Below, piece by piece: positions 25,771 to 35,300 of a stretch of DNA of 64,000 nucleotides (positions are counted from its first letter, which is position 1; each line of letters begins with the position of its first letter). The stretch is from Caballeronia udeis (GTDB taxonomy: Bacteria; Pseudomonadota; Gammaproteobacteria; Burkholderiales; Burkholderiaceae): NCBI RefSeq assembly GCF_001544555.2, contig NZ_FCOK02000027.1, forward strand, positions 44,585 through 108,584. Reading direction: 5' to 3'. The notes under the pieces were generated by a model, which was not told where the DNA came from, did not search any database, and saw only the letters and a program-made list of their open reading frames with translations. Both the position numbers and the translations under genes were made by a program.

Positions 25771-27060
25771 ATGAAGTTACTCGTCGTCGGTTCCGGCGGT
25801 CGCGAACATGCGCTCGCGTGGAAACTCGCGCAGTCGCCGCGCGTGCAGATGGTTTATGTCGCGCCGGGTAACGGCGGCACGGCTCAGGACGAACGTCTCC
25901 TCAACGTCGACATCACCGATCCTGCCGCACTCGCCGATTTCGCCGAGAAAGAGCAGATTGCGCTGACCGTGGTCGGCCCCGAAGGTCCGCTCGCGGCCGG
26001 TATCGTCAATCTGTTCCGCTCGCGCGGCCTGAAGATCTTCGGCCCGACCAAGGAAGCCGCGCAGCTGGAAAGCTCGAAGGATTTCGCGAAGGCGTTCATG
26101 AAACGCCACGCTATTCCAACGGCCGAATACGAAACGTTCACAGACATCGCCGCGGCCCACGCGTATCTCGACACGAAAGGCGCGCCCATCGTCATCAAAG
26201 CGGACGGGCTCGCCGCCGGTAAGGGCGTGGTCGTGGCAACAACGCTGGAAGAAGCGCACGCGGCTGTGGATTCCATGCTCGCCGACAACAAACTGGGCGA
26301 CGCCGGTGCGCGCGTGGTGATCGAAGAATTCCTGGACGGCGAGGAAGCGAGCTTTATCGTGATGGTGGACGGAAAGCACGTGTTGGCGCTGGCGTCGAGC
26401 CAGGACCACAAGCGTCTGCTCGACGGCGACAAGGGTCCGAACACTGGCGGCATGGGTGCTTATTCACCCGCGCCTATCGTGACGCCGCAACTGCACGCCC
26501 GCGTGATGCGCGAAATCATCCTGCCGACGGTGCGTGGCATGGAACAGGAAGGCATCCGCTACACCGGTTTCCTGTATGCCGGCCTGATGATCGACTCGCA
26601 CGGCAACCCGAAAACACTCGAGTTCAATTGCCGCATGGGGGACCCGGAAACGCAGCCGATCATGGCGCGTCTCAAGGGCGATTTCTCGAAGGTAGTGGAA
26701 CTGGCGATTGCCGGAACCCTGGCAACAGCAGAGATCGAATGGGACCGGCGTACGGCGCTCGGCGTCGTGCTGGCCGCACACAATTACCCGGACACACCGC
26801 GCAAGGGCGACCGGATCAATGGCATTCCTCCGGAGACGCCGGAAGCGGTGACGTTCCATGCCGGCACCACGCTGGAAAACGGCAAGCTCAGCACATCGGG
26901 CGGACGCGTGCTGTGCGTGGTGGGTTTGTCGGACTCGGTGCGTGGCGCGCAGTCCGTCGTCTACGATACGATCAATCAGATCGCGTTCGACGGCATGCAG
27001 TATCGGCGGGACATTGGTTATCGCGCGCTGAACCGCAAAGCCGCGGATCGGCAAAGCTGA
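25771..27060 (+). CDS. purD: Phosphoribosylamine-glycine ligase (GAR synthetase)
   Basis: A 429-residue ATP-grasp enzyme for the second step of purine synthesis (phosphoribosylamine + glycine + ATP to GAR). Motifs: 'MKLLVVGSGGREHALAWKL' at the N terminus, 'PIVIKADGLAAGKGVVVA' (about 138-155), 'EEFLDGEEASF', 'DHKRLLDGDKGPNTGGMGAYSP' and 'LEFNCRMGDPETQ' for metal and nucleotide binding. The length matches E. coli PurD (429). purH, its E. coli neighbour, is absent. The downstream terminator-like hairpin at 27126-27161 suggests a transcript end before hemF. Confidence 0.97.
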   Translation: MKLLVVGSGGREHALAWKLAQSPRVQMVYVAPGNGGTAQDERLLNVDITDPAALADFAEKEQIALTVVGPEGPLAAGIVNLFRSRGLKIFGPTKEAAQLESSKDFAKAFMKRHAIPTAEYETFTDIAAAHAYLDTKGAPIVIKADGLAAGKGVVVATTLEEAHAAVDSMLADNKLGDAGARVVIEEFLDGEEASFIVMVDGKHVLALASSQDHKRLLDGDKGPNTGGMGAYSPAPIVTPQLHARVMREIILPTVRGMEQEGIRYTGFLYAGLMIDSHGNPKTLEFNCRMGDPETQPIMARLKGDFSKVVELAIAGTLATAEIEWDRRTALGVVLAAHNYPDTPRKGDRINGIPPETPEAVTFHAGTTLENGKLSTSGGRVLCVVGLSDSVRGAQSVVYDTINQIAFDGMQYRRDIGYRALNRKAADRQS

Positions 27061-27125
27061 AGCGGAGCCGCTGGTAACGTGGTCAAAAACCGTCGCCGGA
27101 AACGCGACAACGCAGCAAATTGAGC

Positions 27126-27163
27126 AACACACTGCCGGACCTTCGCGTCCGGCAGTGTGTTTT
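27126..27163 (+). terminator. Rho-independent terminator after purD
   Basis: A perfect 15-bp stem (27126-27140 with 27147-27161), loop CTTCGC, ending in four Ts. It lies 66 bp after the purD stop and 91 bp before hemF. The long GC-rich stem should compensate for the short U-tract. Confidence 0.75.
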
Positions 27164-27253
27164 AGAAGGAATGCACACGGAGCCGGCAATTTGAGCTGAA
27201 CCAAGGTTCGCTCACCCCGTGCTCTTTTTCCGCAAGCCGTAAAACCGTTCAAG

Positions 27254-28177
27254 ATGACCGCTCCAACCTACGACGTACAAGCTGTCCGCACTTATCTGAC
27301 CGGTTTGCAAAAGCAGATCGCGCAGACGCTTGGCGCGTTCGACGGCGCTGAATTTTCCATCGATTCCTGGCAGCGCGGCCCGGAAGAACGGTTGCGCGGG
27401 GGCGGCAGCACGCGGATTCTTGAAGGCGGGCAGTTTTTCGAACGCGGCGGCATCGGTTTCTCGGATGTAGCCGGCGACGCTTTGCCCGCCTCCGCGAGCG
27501 CCGCGCGTCCGCAGCTCGCCGGGCGCGGGTTTGAAGCCTTGGGCGTGTCGCTTGTCATGCATCCGCGCAATCCGCACTGCCCCACCGTGCACATGAACGT
27601 GCGCCTGCTGATCGCGACCAAAGCGGGCGAGGCGCCGATTTTCTGGTTTGGCGGCGGCATGGACCTCACGCCCTATTATGGCTACGAGGAAGACGCGCGG
27701 CATTTTCACGGCGTCTGCCGGGACGCGCTGGCGCCTTTCGGCACGGACCTGTATCCGCGTTTCAAGAAATGGTGCGACGAGTATTTTTATCTCAAGCATC
27801 GCAATGAACCACGTGGGATCGGCGGAATTTTCTTCGACGACTTCTCGGAACCCGGTTTCGACGAATCTTTCGCCATGATGCGCAGCGTCGGCGACAGCTT
27901 CCTGGCCGCGTATCTGCCGATCATCGAACGCCGTCGGGACACGCCTTACGGCGAAGCGCAGCGGGAATTCCAGACGTACCGGCGCGGTCGGTATGTGGAA
28001 TTCAACCTCGTCTTCGACCGGGGCACGCTGTTCGGGCTGCAAAGCGGCGGCCGCACGGAGTCCATCCTGATGTCGATGCCACCGGCCGTGACCTGGCGGT
28101 ACGACTGGAAACCGGAGCCGGGCACACCGGAAGCGCACCTCTACTCCGACTTCCTGGTGGCACGGGAGTGGCTATAA
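27254..28177 (+). CDS. hemF: Oxygen-dependent coproporphyrinogen III oxidase
   Basis: A 307-residue cytosolic enzyme that decarboxylates coproporphyrinogen III to protoporphyrinogen IX with O2 in heme synthesis. Motifs: 'WQRGPEERLRGGGSTRILEGG', 'VMHPRNPHCPTVHMNVR', 'WFGGGMDLTPYYGYEEDARHFH', 'RGIGGIFFDD', 'GRYVEFNLVFDRGTLFGL' and the C-terminal 'PPAVTWRYDWKPEPG'. The length agrees with E. coli HemF (299). It follows the purD terminator and precedes nadD with a 70-bp gap. Confidence 0.97.
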   Translation: MTAPTYDVQAVRTYLTGLQKQIAQTLGAFDGAEFSIDSWQRGPEERLRGGGSTRILEGGQFFERGGIGFSDVAGDALPASASAARPQLAGRGFEALGVSLVMHPRNPHCPTVHMNVRLLIATKAGEAPIFWFGGGMDLTPYYGYEEDARHFHGVCRDALAPFGTDLYPRFKKWCDEYFYLKHRNEPRGIGGIFFDDFSEPGFDESFAMMRSVGDSFLAAYLPIIERRRDTPYGEAQREFQTYRRGRYVEFNLVFDRGTLFGLQSGGRTESILMSMPPAVTWRYDWKPEPGTPEAHLYSDFLVAREWL

Positions 28178-28247
28178 AAAAGCTGCGAAAAAGTCACGAA
28201 AGCGCTATGAAAGAGCTGTGGACCACAAGTCCTGATCGCTGTACCTG

Positions 28248-28970
28248 TTGCAATCTGTCCCCGAAGAGGACCGTCCACTGAAATCGAACCTCCCTTGTGC
28301 TCGACGTGTCGGTTTGCTGGGCGGCACGTTCGACCCGATTCACGACGCGCATCTGGCCCTTGCGCGCCGTTTCGCCGAGTTGCTCGACCTGACCGAACTC
28401 GTGCTGTTGCCGGCCGGCCAGCCGTGGCAGAAAAAGGACGTAACCGCCGCGCATCACCGGCTTGCCATGACCCGCGCAGCAGCGGATTCGCTGCATGCGG
28501 AAGGGCTGCAGGTCACCGTCGCCACCGATGAAATCGATCATGACGGCCCGACTTACACCGTGGAGACGCTGGCTCGCTGGCGTGCACGGGAAGGCGCGGA
28601 CGCGTCGCTGGCGCTTTTGATCGGCGCCGACCAGCTGGTGCACCTGGATTCATGGCGCGACTGGAAACGCCTGTTCGAATTTGCGCACGTCTGCGTGGAA
28701 ACGCGCGCGGGTTTCGACGTCGCGACGGTTTCTCCCGCCGTAGCCGCGGAAATTGCCGCGCGCAGCGCCCCGGCTGAGGTGCTGCAATCCACGCCGCACG
28801 GCCATCTGCTGATTGATTCCGCGCTGGAGCTGGAAGTGTCGGCGACCGAGATCCGCGAGCAGTTGGGAGAACGCCTGCGAGCACACGCGGCGGGTGAGAT
28901 AGACGCCGAGAGTCATGTACCGTCCGCCGTATGGGACTATATTGTTCAACATCACTTGTATCATCGGTAA
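28248..28970 (+). CDS. nadD: Nicotinate-nucleotide adenylyltransferase
   Basis: A 240-residue enzyme making deamido-NAD from nicotinate mononucleotide and ATP. The nucleotidyltransferase motif 'VGLLGGTFDPIHDAHLALA' (about 21-39) and the C-terminal 'SATEIREQL' (ISSTxxR-like) are clear, and 'LLPAGQPWQKK' and 'LIGADQLVHLDSWRDW' are typical. The start is the TTG at 28248; no ATG or GTG is available in frame before the core motif, so a rare start is likely. It begins the conserved set nadD-rsfS-rlmH-maf-rng. Confidence 0.93.
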   Translation: MQSVPEEDRPLKSNLPCARRVGLLGGTFDPIHDAHLALARRFAELLDLTELVLLPAGQPWQKKDVTAAHHRLAMTRAAADSLHAEGLQVTVATDEIDHDGPTYTVETLARWRAREGADASLALLIGADQLVHLDSWRDWKRLFEFAHVCVETRAGFDVATVSPAVAAEIAARSAPAEVLQSTPHGHLLIDSALELEVSATEIREQLGERLRAHAAGEIDAESHVPSAVWDYIVQHHLYHR

Positions 28971-28986
28971 AACCATCGGTAAAAAT

Positions 28987-29427
28987 ATGGAAATTCAAAA
29001 GCTTCAACGCGCGATCATCGACGGTCTCGAAGACGTCAAGGCGCAGGACATCAAGGTGTTCAACACCACCCACCTGACCGCCCTCTTCGACCGTGTCATC
29101 GTCGCGAGCGGCACGTCGAATCGTCAGACCAAGGCGCTGGCCAACAGCGTGCGCGACAAGGTCAAGGGGCTGGGCGGCGACGTCATCAGCACCGAAGGCG
29201 AGGAAGTCGGCGAGTGGGTGCTGGTCGATTGCGGCGACGCGGTCGTCCATATCCTCCAACCGGCGCTGCGCCAGTACTACAACCTCGAAGAGGTCTGGGG
29301 CGACAAACCCGTGCGCGTCAAGCTGCAAAGCTCGGGGGGCTTCAGCGGCGCCCAGGTGAGCGTGTCGGACGACGACGAAGACGACGAGCCCGCCGCCAAG
29401 CCGGCTCGCAAGACCACCCGCCGCTGA
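28987..29427 (+). CDS. rsfS: Ribosomal silencing factor RsfS
   Basis: A 146-residue protein (formerly YbeB) that binds ribosomal protein L14 (uL14) and blocks subunit joining in stationary phase. The domain covers about residues 3-110, with 'KAQDIKVFNTTHLTALFDRVIVASGTSNRQ', split here as 'FDRVIVASGTSNRQTKAL' and 'GEWVLVDCGDAVVHIL'. A disordered tail of acidic then basic residues follows (about 122-146). The ATG at 28987 starts the conserved N terminus, 16 bp after nadD. Confidence 0.95.
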   Translation: MEIQKLQRAIIDGLEDVKAQDIKVFNTTHLTALFDRVIVASGTSNRQTKALANSVRDKVKGLGGDVISTEGEEVGEWVLVDCGDAVVHILQPALRQYYNLEEVWGDKPVRVKLQSSGGFSGAQVSVSDDDEDDEPAAKPARKTTRR

Positions 29428-29499
29428 CGCTGGCCGTGCACGTTCGTCGCGCCATCACGGCGCGGACGTCGTGCGGATCACGCGCGTTGCATTGCCGCC

Positions 29500-29970
29500 A
29501 TGAAACTTCATATCCTTGCGGTCGGCCACAAGATGCCCGACTGGATCGCGACCGGCTTCGACGAGTATGCGAAACGCATGCCGCCCGAGCTGCGCATCGA
29601 GTTGCGCGAGATCAAGCCTGAACAGCGCTCATCGGGACGTAACGCCGAGAGCGTGATGGCCGCTGAACGCGTGCGAATCGAAGCGGCACTGCCCAAGAAT
29701 ACGCGGCTTGTCGCGCTGGATGAACGCGGTCGTGACTGGACCACCATGCAACTCGCCGGCGCATTGCCGGACTGGCAGCAGGATGGCCGCGACGTGGCGT
29801 TCGTGATTGGCGGCGCCGACGGTCTAGACCCACAGGTCAAGGCGCGCGCCGAAGTCCTGCTGCGTGTTTCAAGTCTCACGCTGCCGCACGGCATGGTCCG
29901 CGTGCTGCTTGCCGAACAGCTCTATCGCGCTTGGAGCATCACGCAGAATCATCCCTACCATCGCGCGTAA
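29500..29970 (+). CDS. rlmH: 23S rRNA pseudouridine-1915 N3-methyltransferase
   Basis: A 156-residue SPOUT methyltransferase that modifies pseudouridine 1915 in helix 69 of 23S rRNA. Family features: 'MKLHILAVGHKMPDWI', 'LVALDERGRDWTTMQLA' and the SAM-binding knot near the C terminus ('FVIGGADGLDPQ', 'LPHGMVRVLLAEQLYRAWSI', 'HPYHRA' as the final residues). Its length equals E. coli RlmH (155) plus one. The pairing with rsfS upstream is conserved across proteobacteria. Confidence 0.97.
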   Translation: MKLHILAVGHKMPDWIATGFDEYAKRMPPELRIELREIKPEQRSSGRNAESVMAAERVRIEAALPKNTRLVALDERGRDWTTMQLAGALPDWQQDGRDVAFVIGGADGLDPQVKARAEVLLRVSSLTLPHGMVRVLLAEQLYRAWSITQNHPYHRA

Positions 29971-30039
29971 GGCGTGGCATCGGGGCGTTGAATGACCACG
30001 CCTGGGCCAGCCTGCGCGTGACCTTCAAGACCTGCGAAC

Positions 30040-30660
30040 ATGCCATTGTCCAGCTTCCCTTTTGTTTATCTCGCGTCGCAAAGTCCCCGCCGGCAAGAAC
30101 TGTTGCAGCAACTCGGCGTGCGCTTCGAGTTACTGCTGCCGCGTCCCGATGAAGACGCCGAAGCACTCGAAGCCGAGTTGCCCGGCGAGGCGGCTGACGC
30201 ATACGTGCTGCGCGTCTGCGCGGCAAAAGCCCGGGCGGCGTACGCTCGCCGCTTGAAGGGAGGACATCGTGCGGCACCCATTCTGGTGGCCGATACGACC
30301 GTCACCCTGGATGGCGCGATCATGGGCAAGCCCGACAACGCTGACCACGCTGTCGACATGCTCGAGCGGCTATCCGGACGCGATCACGAGGTGCTGACAG
30401 CGCTTGCCGTGGTCGACGCCGAGGGCGTTCCGCTCATCCCTGTTCTATCGCGTTCAGTAGTGCGCTTCGCCGCCGTCGAGCGTGCTGCACTGCAGCGTTA
30501 CGCGGCGACCGGCGAACCGCTCGGAAAGGCCGGTGCGTATGGCGTTCAAGGGCGTGCCGCGGCGTTTATCGAACGGATCGAGGGGTCCTATTCGGGTATC
30601 ATGGGCCTGCCTCTTTTCGAAACAGCAGCACTCCTGCGCGTGGCGCGCGTCGACTTCTAA
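30040..30660 (+). CDS. maf: Maf family nucleoside triphosphate pyrophosphatase
   Basis: A 206-residue house-cleaning pyrophosphatase that hydrolyses non-canonical or excess nucleotides (dTTP/UTP and modified forms, as E. coli YhdE) to monophosphates. Motifs: 'LASQSPRRQELL' (N-terminal substrate loop), 'VADTTVTLDG' with the catalytic Asp, 'GKPDNADHAVDML', 'GKAGAYGVQGRAAAFIERIEGSYSGIMGLP' in pieces near the C terminus. An unusual feature is a short insertion with basic residues (about 70-78) between the first helices. It lies 7 bp before rng. Confidence 0.95.
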   Translation: MPLSSFPFVYLASQSPRRQELLQQLGVRFELLLPRPDEDAEALEAELPGEAADAYVLRVCAAKARAAYARRLKGGHRAAPILVADTTVTLDGAIMGKPDNADHAVDMLERLSGRDHEVLTALAVVDAEGVPLIPVLSRSVVRFAAVERAALQRYAATGEPLGKAGAYGVQGRAAAFIERIEGSYSGIMGLPLFETAALLRVARVDF

Positions 30661-30667
30661 ACAGTCC

Positions 30668-32137
30668 ATGAACGAAGAAATCCTGATCAACGTCACACCG
30701 CAGGAAACCCGCGTTGCCCTCGTTCAGCAAGGTGCGGTGCAAGAGCTTCACATCGAGCGCACGTTATCGCGCGGGCGGGTAGGCAATGTGTATCTCGGCA
30801 AGGTCGTGCGCGTGCTGCCCGGCATGCAGTCGGCCTTTATCGATATCGGGCTGGAGCGCGCGGCGTTCCTGCACGTAGCGGACATCTGGCATCCCCGTAT
30901 TGCCGGTGAAACGCATTCGAACGCGCCGCACACGCCGATCGAGAAGATCGTGTTCGAAGGCCAGGCGCTGATGGTGCAGGTGGTCAAGGATCCTATCGGC
31001 ACCAAGGGGGCCCGGCTGTCCACGCAGGTGAGTATCGCGGGGCGCACGCTGGTTTATCTGCCGCAGGAGCCACATATCGGGATCTCGCAGAAGATTGCCA
31101 GCGAGGCCGAGCGCGAGGCCATCCGGGCACGGCTGACCGCTGTCCTTCCTGCGGATGAAAAAGGCGGCTATATCGTCCGGACGATTGCGGAAGATGCGTC
31201 GAGTGAAGAACTTGCGGCCGACGTCGCGTATCTGCGCAAGACGTGGGCAACAATTGTCGCGCAGGCACAGCGGGTTGCGCCCACCTCGCTGCTGCATCAG
31301 GACCTCAATCTCGCCCAGCGTGTGTTGCGCGATTTCGTCAATGACGAGACCTCGCGCATCCAGGTCGATTCGCGCGAGACGTATCAGATGCTGGCCGAGT
31401 TTGCGAGCGAGTTCACGCCGGCCGTGGCCTCGCGCGTGCACCACTATGCGGGCGAGCGCCCGCTCTACGACCTGTACAACATTGAAGCCGAGATCCAGCG
31501 CGCGTTGTCACGCCGGGTCGACCTGAAGTCGGGCGGTTATCTGATGATCGACCAGACCGAGGCAATGACCACCATCGACGTGAACACGGGTGGTTATGTA
31601 GGTGCCCGTAATTTCGACGATACGATCTTCAAAACCAATCTCGAAGCAGCGCATACCATTGCGCGGCAATTGCGGTTGCGCAATCTGGGCGGAATCATCA
31701 TTATCGATTTCATCGATATGGAGAACGTCGAGCATCGCGAGCAGGTGCTTGGAGAGTTGAAGAAAGCGTTGTCGCGGGATCGGACCCGAGTGACTGTGAA
31801 CGGGTTTTCGCAGTTGGGGCTGGTTGAGATGACACGCAAGCGCACGCGTGAATCGCTCGCGCATGTTTTGTGCGAACCCTGCCCGACCTGCGATGGCAAA
31901 GGCCAGGTAAAGACACCGCGGACCGTCTGTTACGACGTGCTGCGCGAGATCATGCGCGAGTCGCGCCAGTTCAATCCGCGTGAGTTTCGCGTGGTTGCGT
32001 CGCAGCAGGTGATCGATTTGTTTCTCGAGGAAGAGTCGCAGCATCTGGCGATGCTGATGGACTTTATCGGCAAGCCGGTCTCATTGCAGGTGGAGTCGAA
32101 CCTGAGTCAGGAGCAGTACGACATCGTCTTGATGTAG
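30668..32137 (+). CDS. rng: Ribonuclease G
   Basis: A 489-residue endoribonuclease of the RNase E/G family that matures the 5' end of 16S rRNA and degrades some mRNAs. It has an S1-type RNA-binding segment at about 35-125 ('GNVYLGKVVRVLPGMQSAFIDIG'), the catalytic acidic residues in 'TTIDVNTGGYVG' and 'IIIDFIDMEN' (about 300-350), and the Zn-link 'CEPCPTCDGKG' near residue 404. There is no RNase E-type C-terminal scaffold, so this is RNase G. The ATG at 30668 is chosen; the frame stays open back into maf. Confidence 0.96.
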   Translation: MNEEILINVTPQETRVALVQQGAVQELHIERTLSRGRVGNVYLGKVVRVLPGMQSAFIDIGLERAAFLHVADIWHPRIAGETHSNAPHTPIEKIVFEGQALMVQVVKDPIGTKGARLSTQVSIAGRTLVYLPQEPHIGISQKIASEAEREAIRARLTAVLPADEKGGYIVRTIAEDASSEELAADVAYLRKTWATIVAQAQRVAPTSLLHQDLNLAQRVLRDFVNDETSRIQVDSRETYQMLAEFASEFTPAVASRVHHYAGERPLYDLYNIEAEIQRALSRRVDLKSGGYLMIDQTEAMTTIDVNTGGYVGARNFDDTIFKTNLEAAHTIARQLRLRNLGGIIIIDFIDMENVEHREQVLGELKKALSRDRTRVTVNGFSQLGLVEMTRKRTRESLAHVLCEPCPTCDGKGQVKTPRTVCYDVLREIMRESRQFNPREFRVVASQQVIDLFLEEESQHLAMLMDFIGKPVSLQVESNLSQEQYDIVLM

Positions 32138-32320
32138 GAATCCGGCGGGACAAGCCACTACTTTTGCGCAGAGATATCTGCGCGCACAGAGATCGCCCTG
32201 GCTATAGCGGCAAGTTTTCCGAAGGTGCCGTTTCGCTTTCCACTTCGATCCGGCTCAAATACGGCTTGGTAATGGCAGATGCTTCGCTAAACGCGTCCTG
32301 AGTGAGATGTTGGTTCCCCC

Positions 32321-35300
32321 TCACCTCCGCAAACTCCGGTCGATCGCCGCGACCAACCCCTTCAGCGATACCGGCTTGCTCAAATGACCGTTAAACCCGG
32401 CATCGAGCGCGCGGGTCACATCCTGTTCGCGGCCAAAACCGGTGAGCGCAAGCGCAGGCAACTGCGCGGTGCGTGGTGTCCTTCGCATCTGCTGGATCAT
32501 CTCGTAGCCGTTCATGGTCGGCATGCCGATATCGGACAGCACCACGTCGAACTCCTGCTGCGCCACCGCTTCAAGCGCCTGCTCGGCGCTCGGCTCGGCA
32601 CGCACCTGCGCCCCCTCCATTTCAAGCAGCGTGCGAAACGCCTCGAGCGCTTCGACAGAGTCGTCGACAAGCAACACACGCAGCCCCTTCAGGATGCCCG
32701 GATCAACGTATTCACGCGCAGTTTCCACAAGCGGTAACGGCGCGTTCTCCGGCAGCCACAAGCGGAAGTGCGCCCCTTGCCCCGGCCCCGCCGACTCAGC
32801 TTCAATACGACCGCCGTGCAATTCAGCGAGTTGCTTCACGAGCGACAGCCCAATCCCAAGACCGCCCCGATCCCGCCGGCCACCCCCATCGGCCTGGCTG
32901 AACATCTCGAAGATACGCGGCAGGAACCCGGGATCGATCCCCTGCCCCGTATCCACCACCTCGACACAAACGAACCCGCTTGCCCGCGATAAAGCGATCC
33001 GCACCCGCCCGCCATGCGGCGTGAATTTAAGCGCGTTGCGCACGAGATTCCAGATCATCTGCTCGACGCGCTCCGCATCGGCATGAATCATCACAGCGGC
33101 ACTGGTGCCCGCCGACAACTCGATATCAGCCGCCTGCGCATCCGCCGCGCTCGCGGCCACGACGGCCTGCAGCACGGACGCGACCTCCACCGGCGCAAAC
33201 CGGAGCGCGAGCTTGCCGGTGCGTACACGCGACAGGTCGAGCAAGTCGTCGATGATCCTGGCCTGCCCCGCGACGGCGCGCTGGATGGCATCGGCGGCGT
33301 CCTGCACAATTGAAATGTCCCGCACATCGGGTATGCGCGTGAGCAATTCGGCCTTCACGTGAATCAGGTTTAGCGGGTTTTTAAGCTCATGCGACAACAC
33401 CGAAAAAAACTCGTCCTTCAACCGGTCCGCGGCCTCGGACTGCGCGCGAATCGCACGCTCGAGCGTGAGTGCAAGTTGTTTCTGGCTCTCGATACCCGTC
33501 CTGTCAGTGACGTCGCGGGAGATCTTCGCGTAACCACGGAACAGATCGGATTCGATCGGCGTGGTGACGCCGCTGCAATAAATTTCGGTGCCGTCGGAGC
33601 GCACGTGCCAGCGCTCGTCTTCAGCGCGGCCGGCCTGGCTCGCGCGTTGCCGTTCAAGCAAGGGCACACGCGCTTCGCGATCGGCGGGAAGAAAGATGAG
33701 ATCGAGCGGCTGGCCTTGCACCTCGTTTTCCGCATAACCGAAAATGCGTTGCGCACCGCCATTCCACGTGACGATCACACCGTCCATGTCCAGCACAATG
33801 ATCGCGTAGTCGTTCGTGGTAATGGCCGCCAGCCGCAACCGTTCTTCACTGCTGCGCGCCGCGGCTTCGGCCGCTTTCCGCGCAGTGATGTCGATCAGCG
33901 TGATGACCGCGCCGTCGATCTGATCGTCCGCCGTGCGATATGGCAGCACCCGCGCCAGATACCATTCGCCGCGGTCCGTGCGGATCTCGCGCTCGGTGAG
34001 GGTGAGCGTGTCGAACGCGGCGCGTGCGTCGGCGGCCATTTGCGGATAGTCAAGCCGATGCGTGAGGTCCAGCAACGGCCTCCCGATGTCCGACGCAATC
34101 AGCTTGAAAATCCCGACCGCGGGCGGCGTATATCGCTTGATGCGCATCGCGCGGTCGACAAACACCGTCGGAATGCCGGTGGACGAGATCAGGTTGCGCA
34201 GATCGTCATTGGCCTTGACCGTCTCGGCGACCGTTTCGGAGAGCTCGAGGTTCACCGTGACCAGTTCTTCATTGACCGACTGCAACTCTTCCTTGCCCGC
34301 TTCGAGTTCCTCGGTGGTCGAACGCAATTCCTCGTTGATCGCCTGCAATTCTTCATTCGATGCCATCAACTCCTCGGAGGACACACTGGCGTCTTCAGTC
34401 AACGAGTCCATCTGCGTCTGCGTGCGATACAGGTCCTGCTCCAGATCGACGAGTTTGGCGGCATCGGGGGTGTCGCCGCGCGCGGGGACATCCTGTTGCA
34501 CGACGGTCTCGTTCTCGAATTCGTCGAAGAATACGACGATCACCTCTTGCCCGCTGTCATCGTCCTTGAACGGACGGGCCGAGATATTGACGAACGAAAG
34601 TTTCTCGCCCCGAGAAAAGCGCACGCGCCGCGACACGACGCTGTCGCCGTCACGTAACACGCAATGCAGCGTGGTCCGTAACTCCGCGCGCAGCTCCGGG
34701 TTGACGAGCGTGAGCAGATTGCGCGATGGCTCACCGCTGACATACTGCAGGAAGCGCCCGGCGCGATCGGACATATGCAGGATCACGCCATCGCGATCCA
34801 CCGTGACGTTGGGCGGCGCATAACGCTCGAATACACGCTGACGCAACGCCGCCAGCGAAGCAAGCGTGTCGCGGCGCGGACCGGGCCGCCTCGGAATATC
34901 GAAGATGGCGGGGCGGATGAGCGGCAGCGGCGGCATCGCGCGCGTGCCAATGCGCTTCGACTGGTAAATGCGGTTGCGCTTGTCCACCTGCTCGAACAGG
35001 TCGCGCGCAATCTCGGTGGACTCCGCGCCGCCGAGAAACAGGAAGCCGCCCGGCCGCAGCGCAAAGTGAAACATCTCCAGCACCTGGCGCTGCACCGTTC
35101 TGTCGAGGTAGATAAGGAGGTTGCGGCAGGAGACCACGTCCATCCCCGAAAATGGCGGATCGCTCAGGATATTGTGGACAGCGAACACCACCTTCTGGCG
35201 CAGCTCCTTGCTCACCTGGTAACGGCCGCCAGGCTTTACAAAGAACCGGCTTAGCCGCTCGGGCGACACGTCCGCCACAATCGATCCCGCATAAACACCC

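Noticed and set aside
32166..32183. Inverted repeat between rng and the hybrid kinase gene
   Set aside because: A 7-bp stem with a 4-nt loop, but no T-tract on either strand, so it is not called as a terminator.
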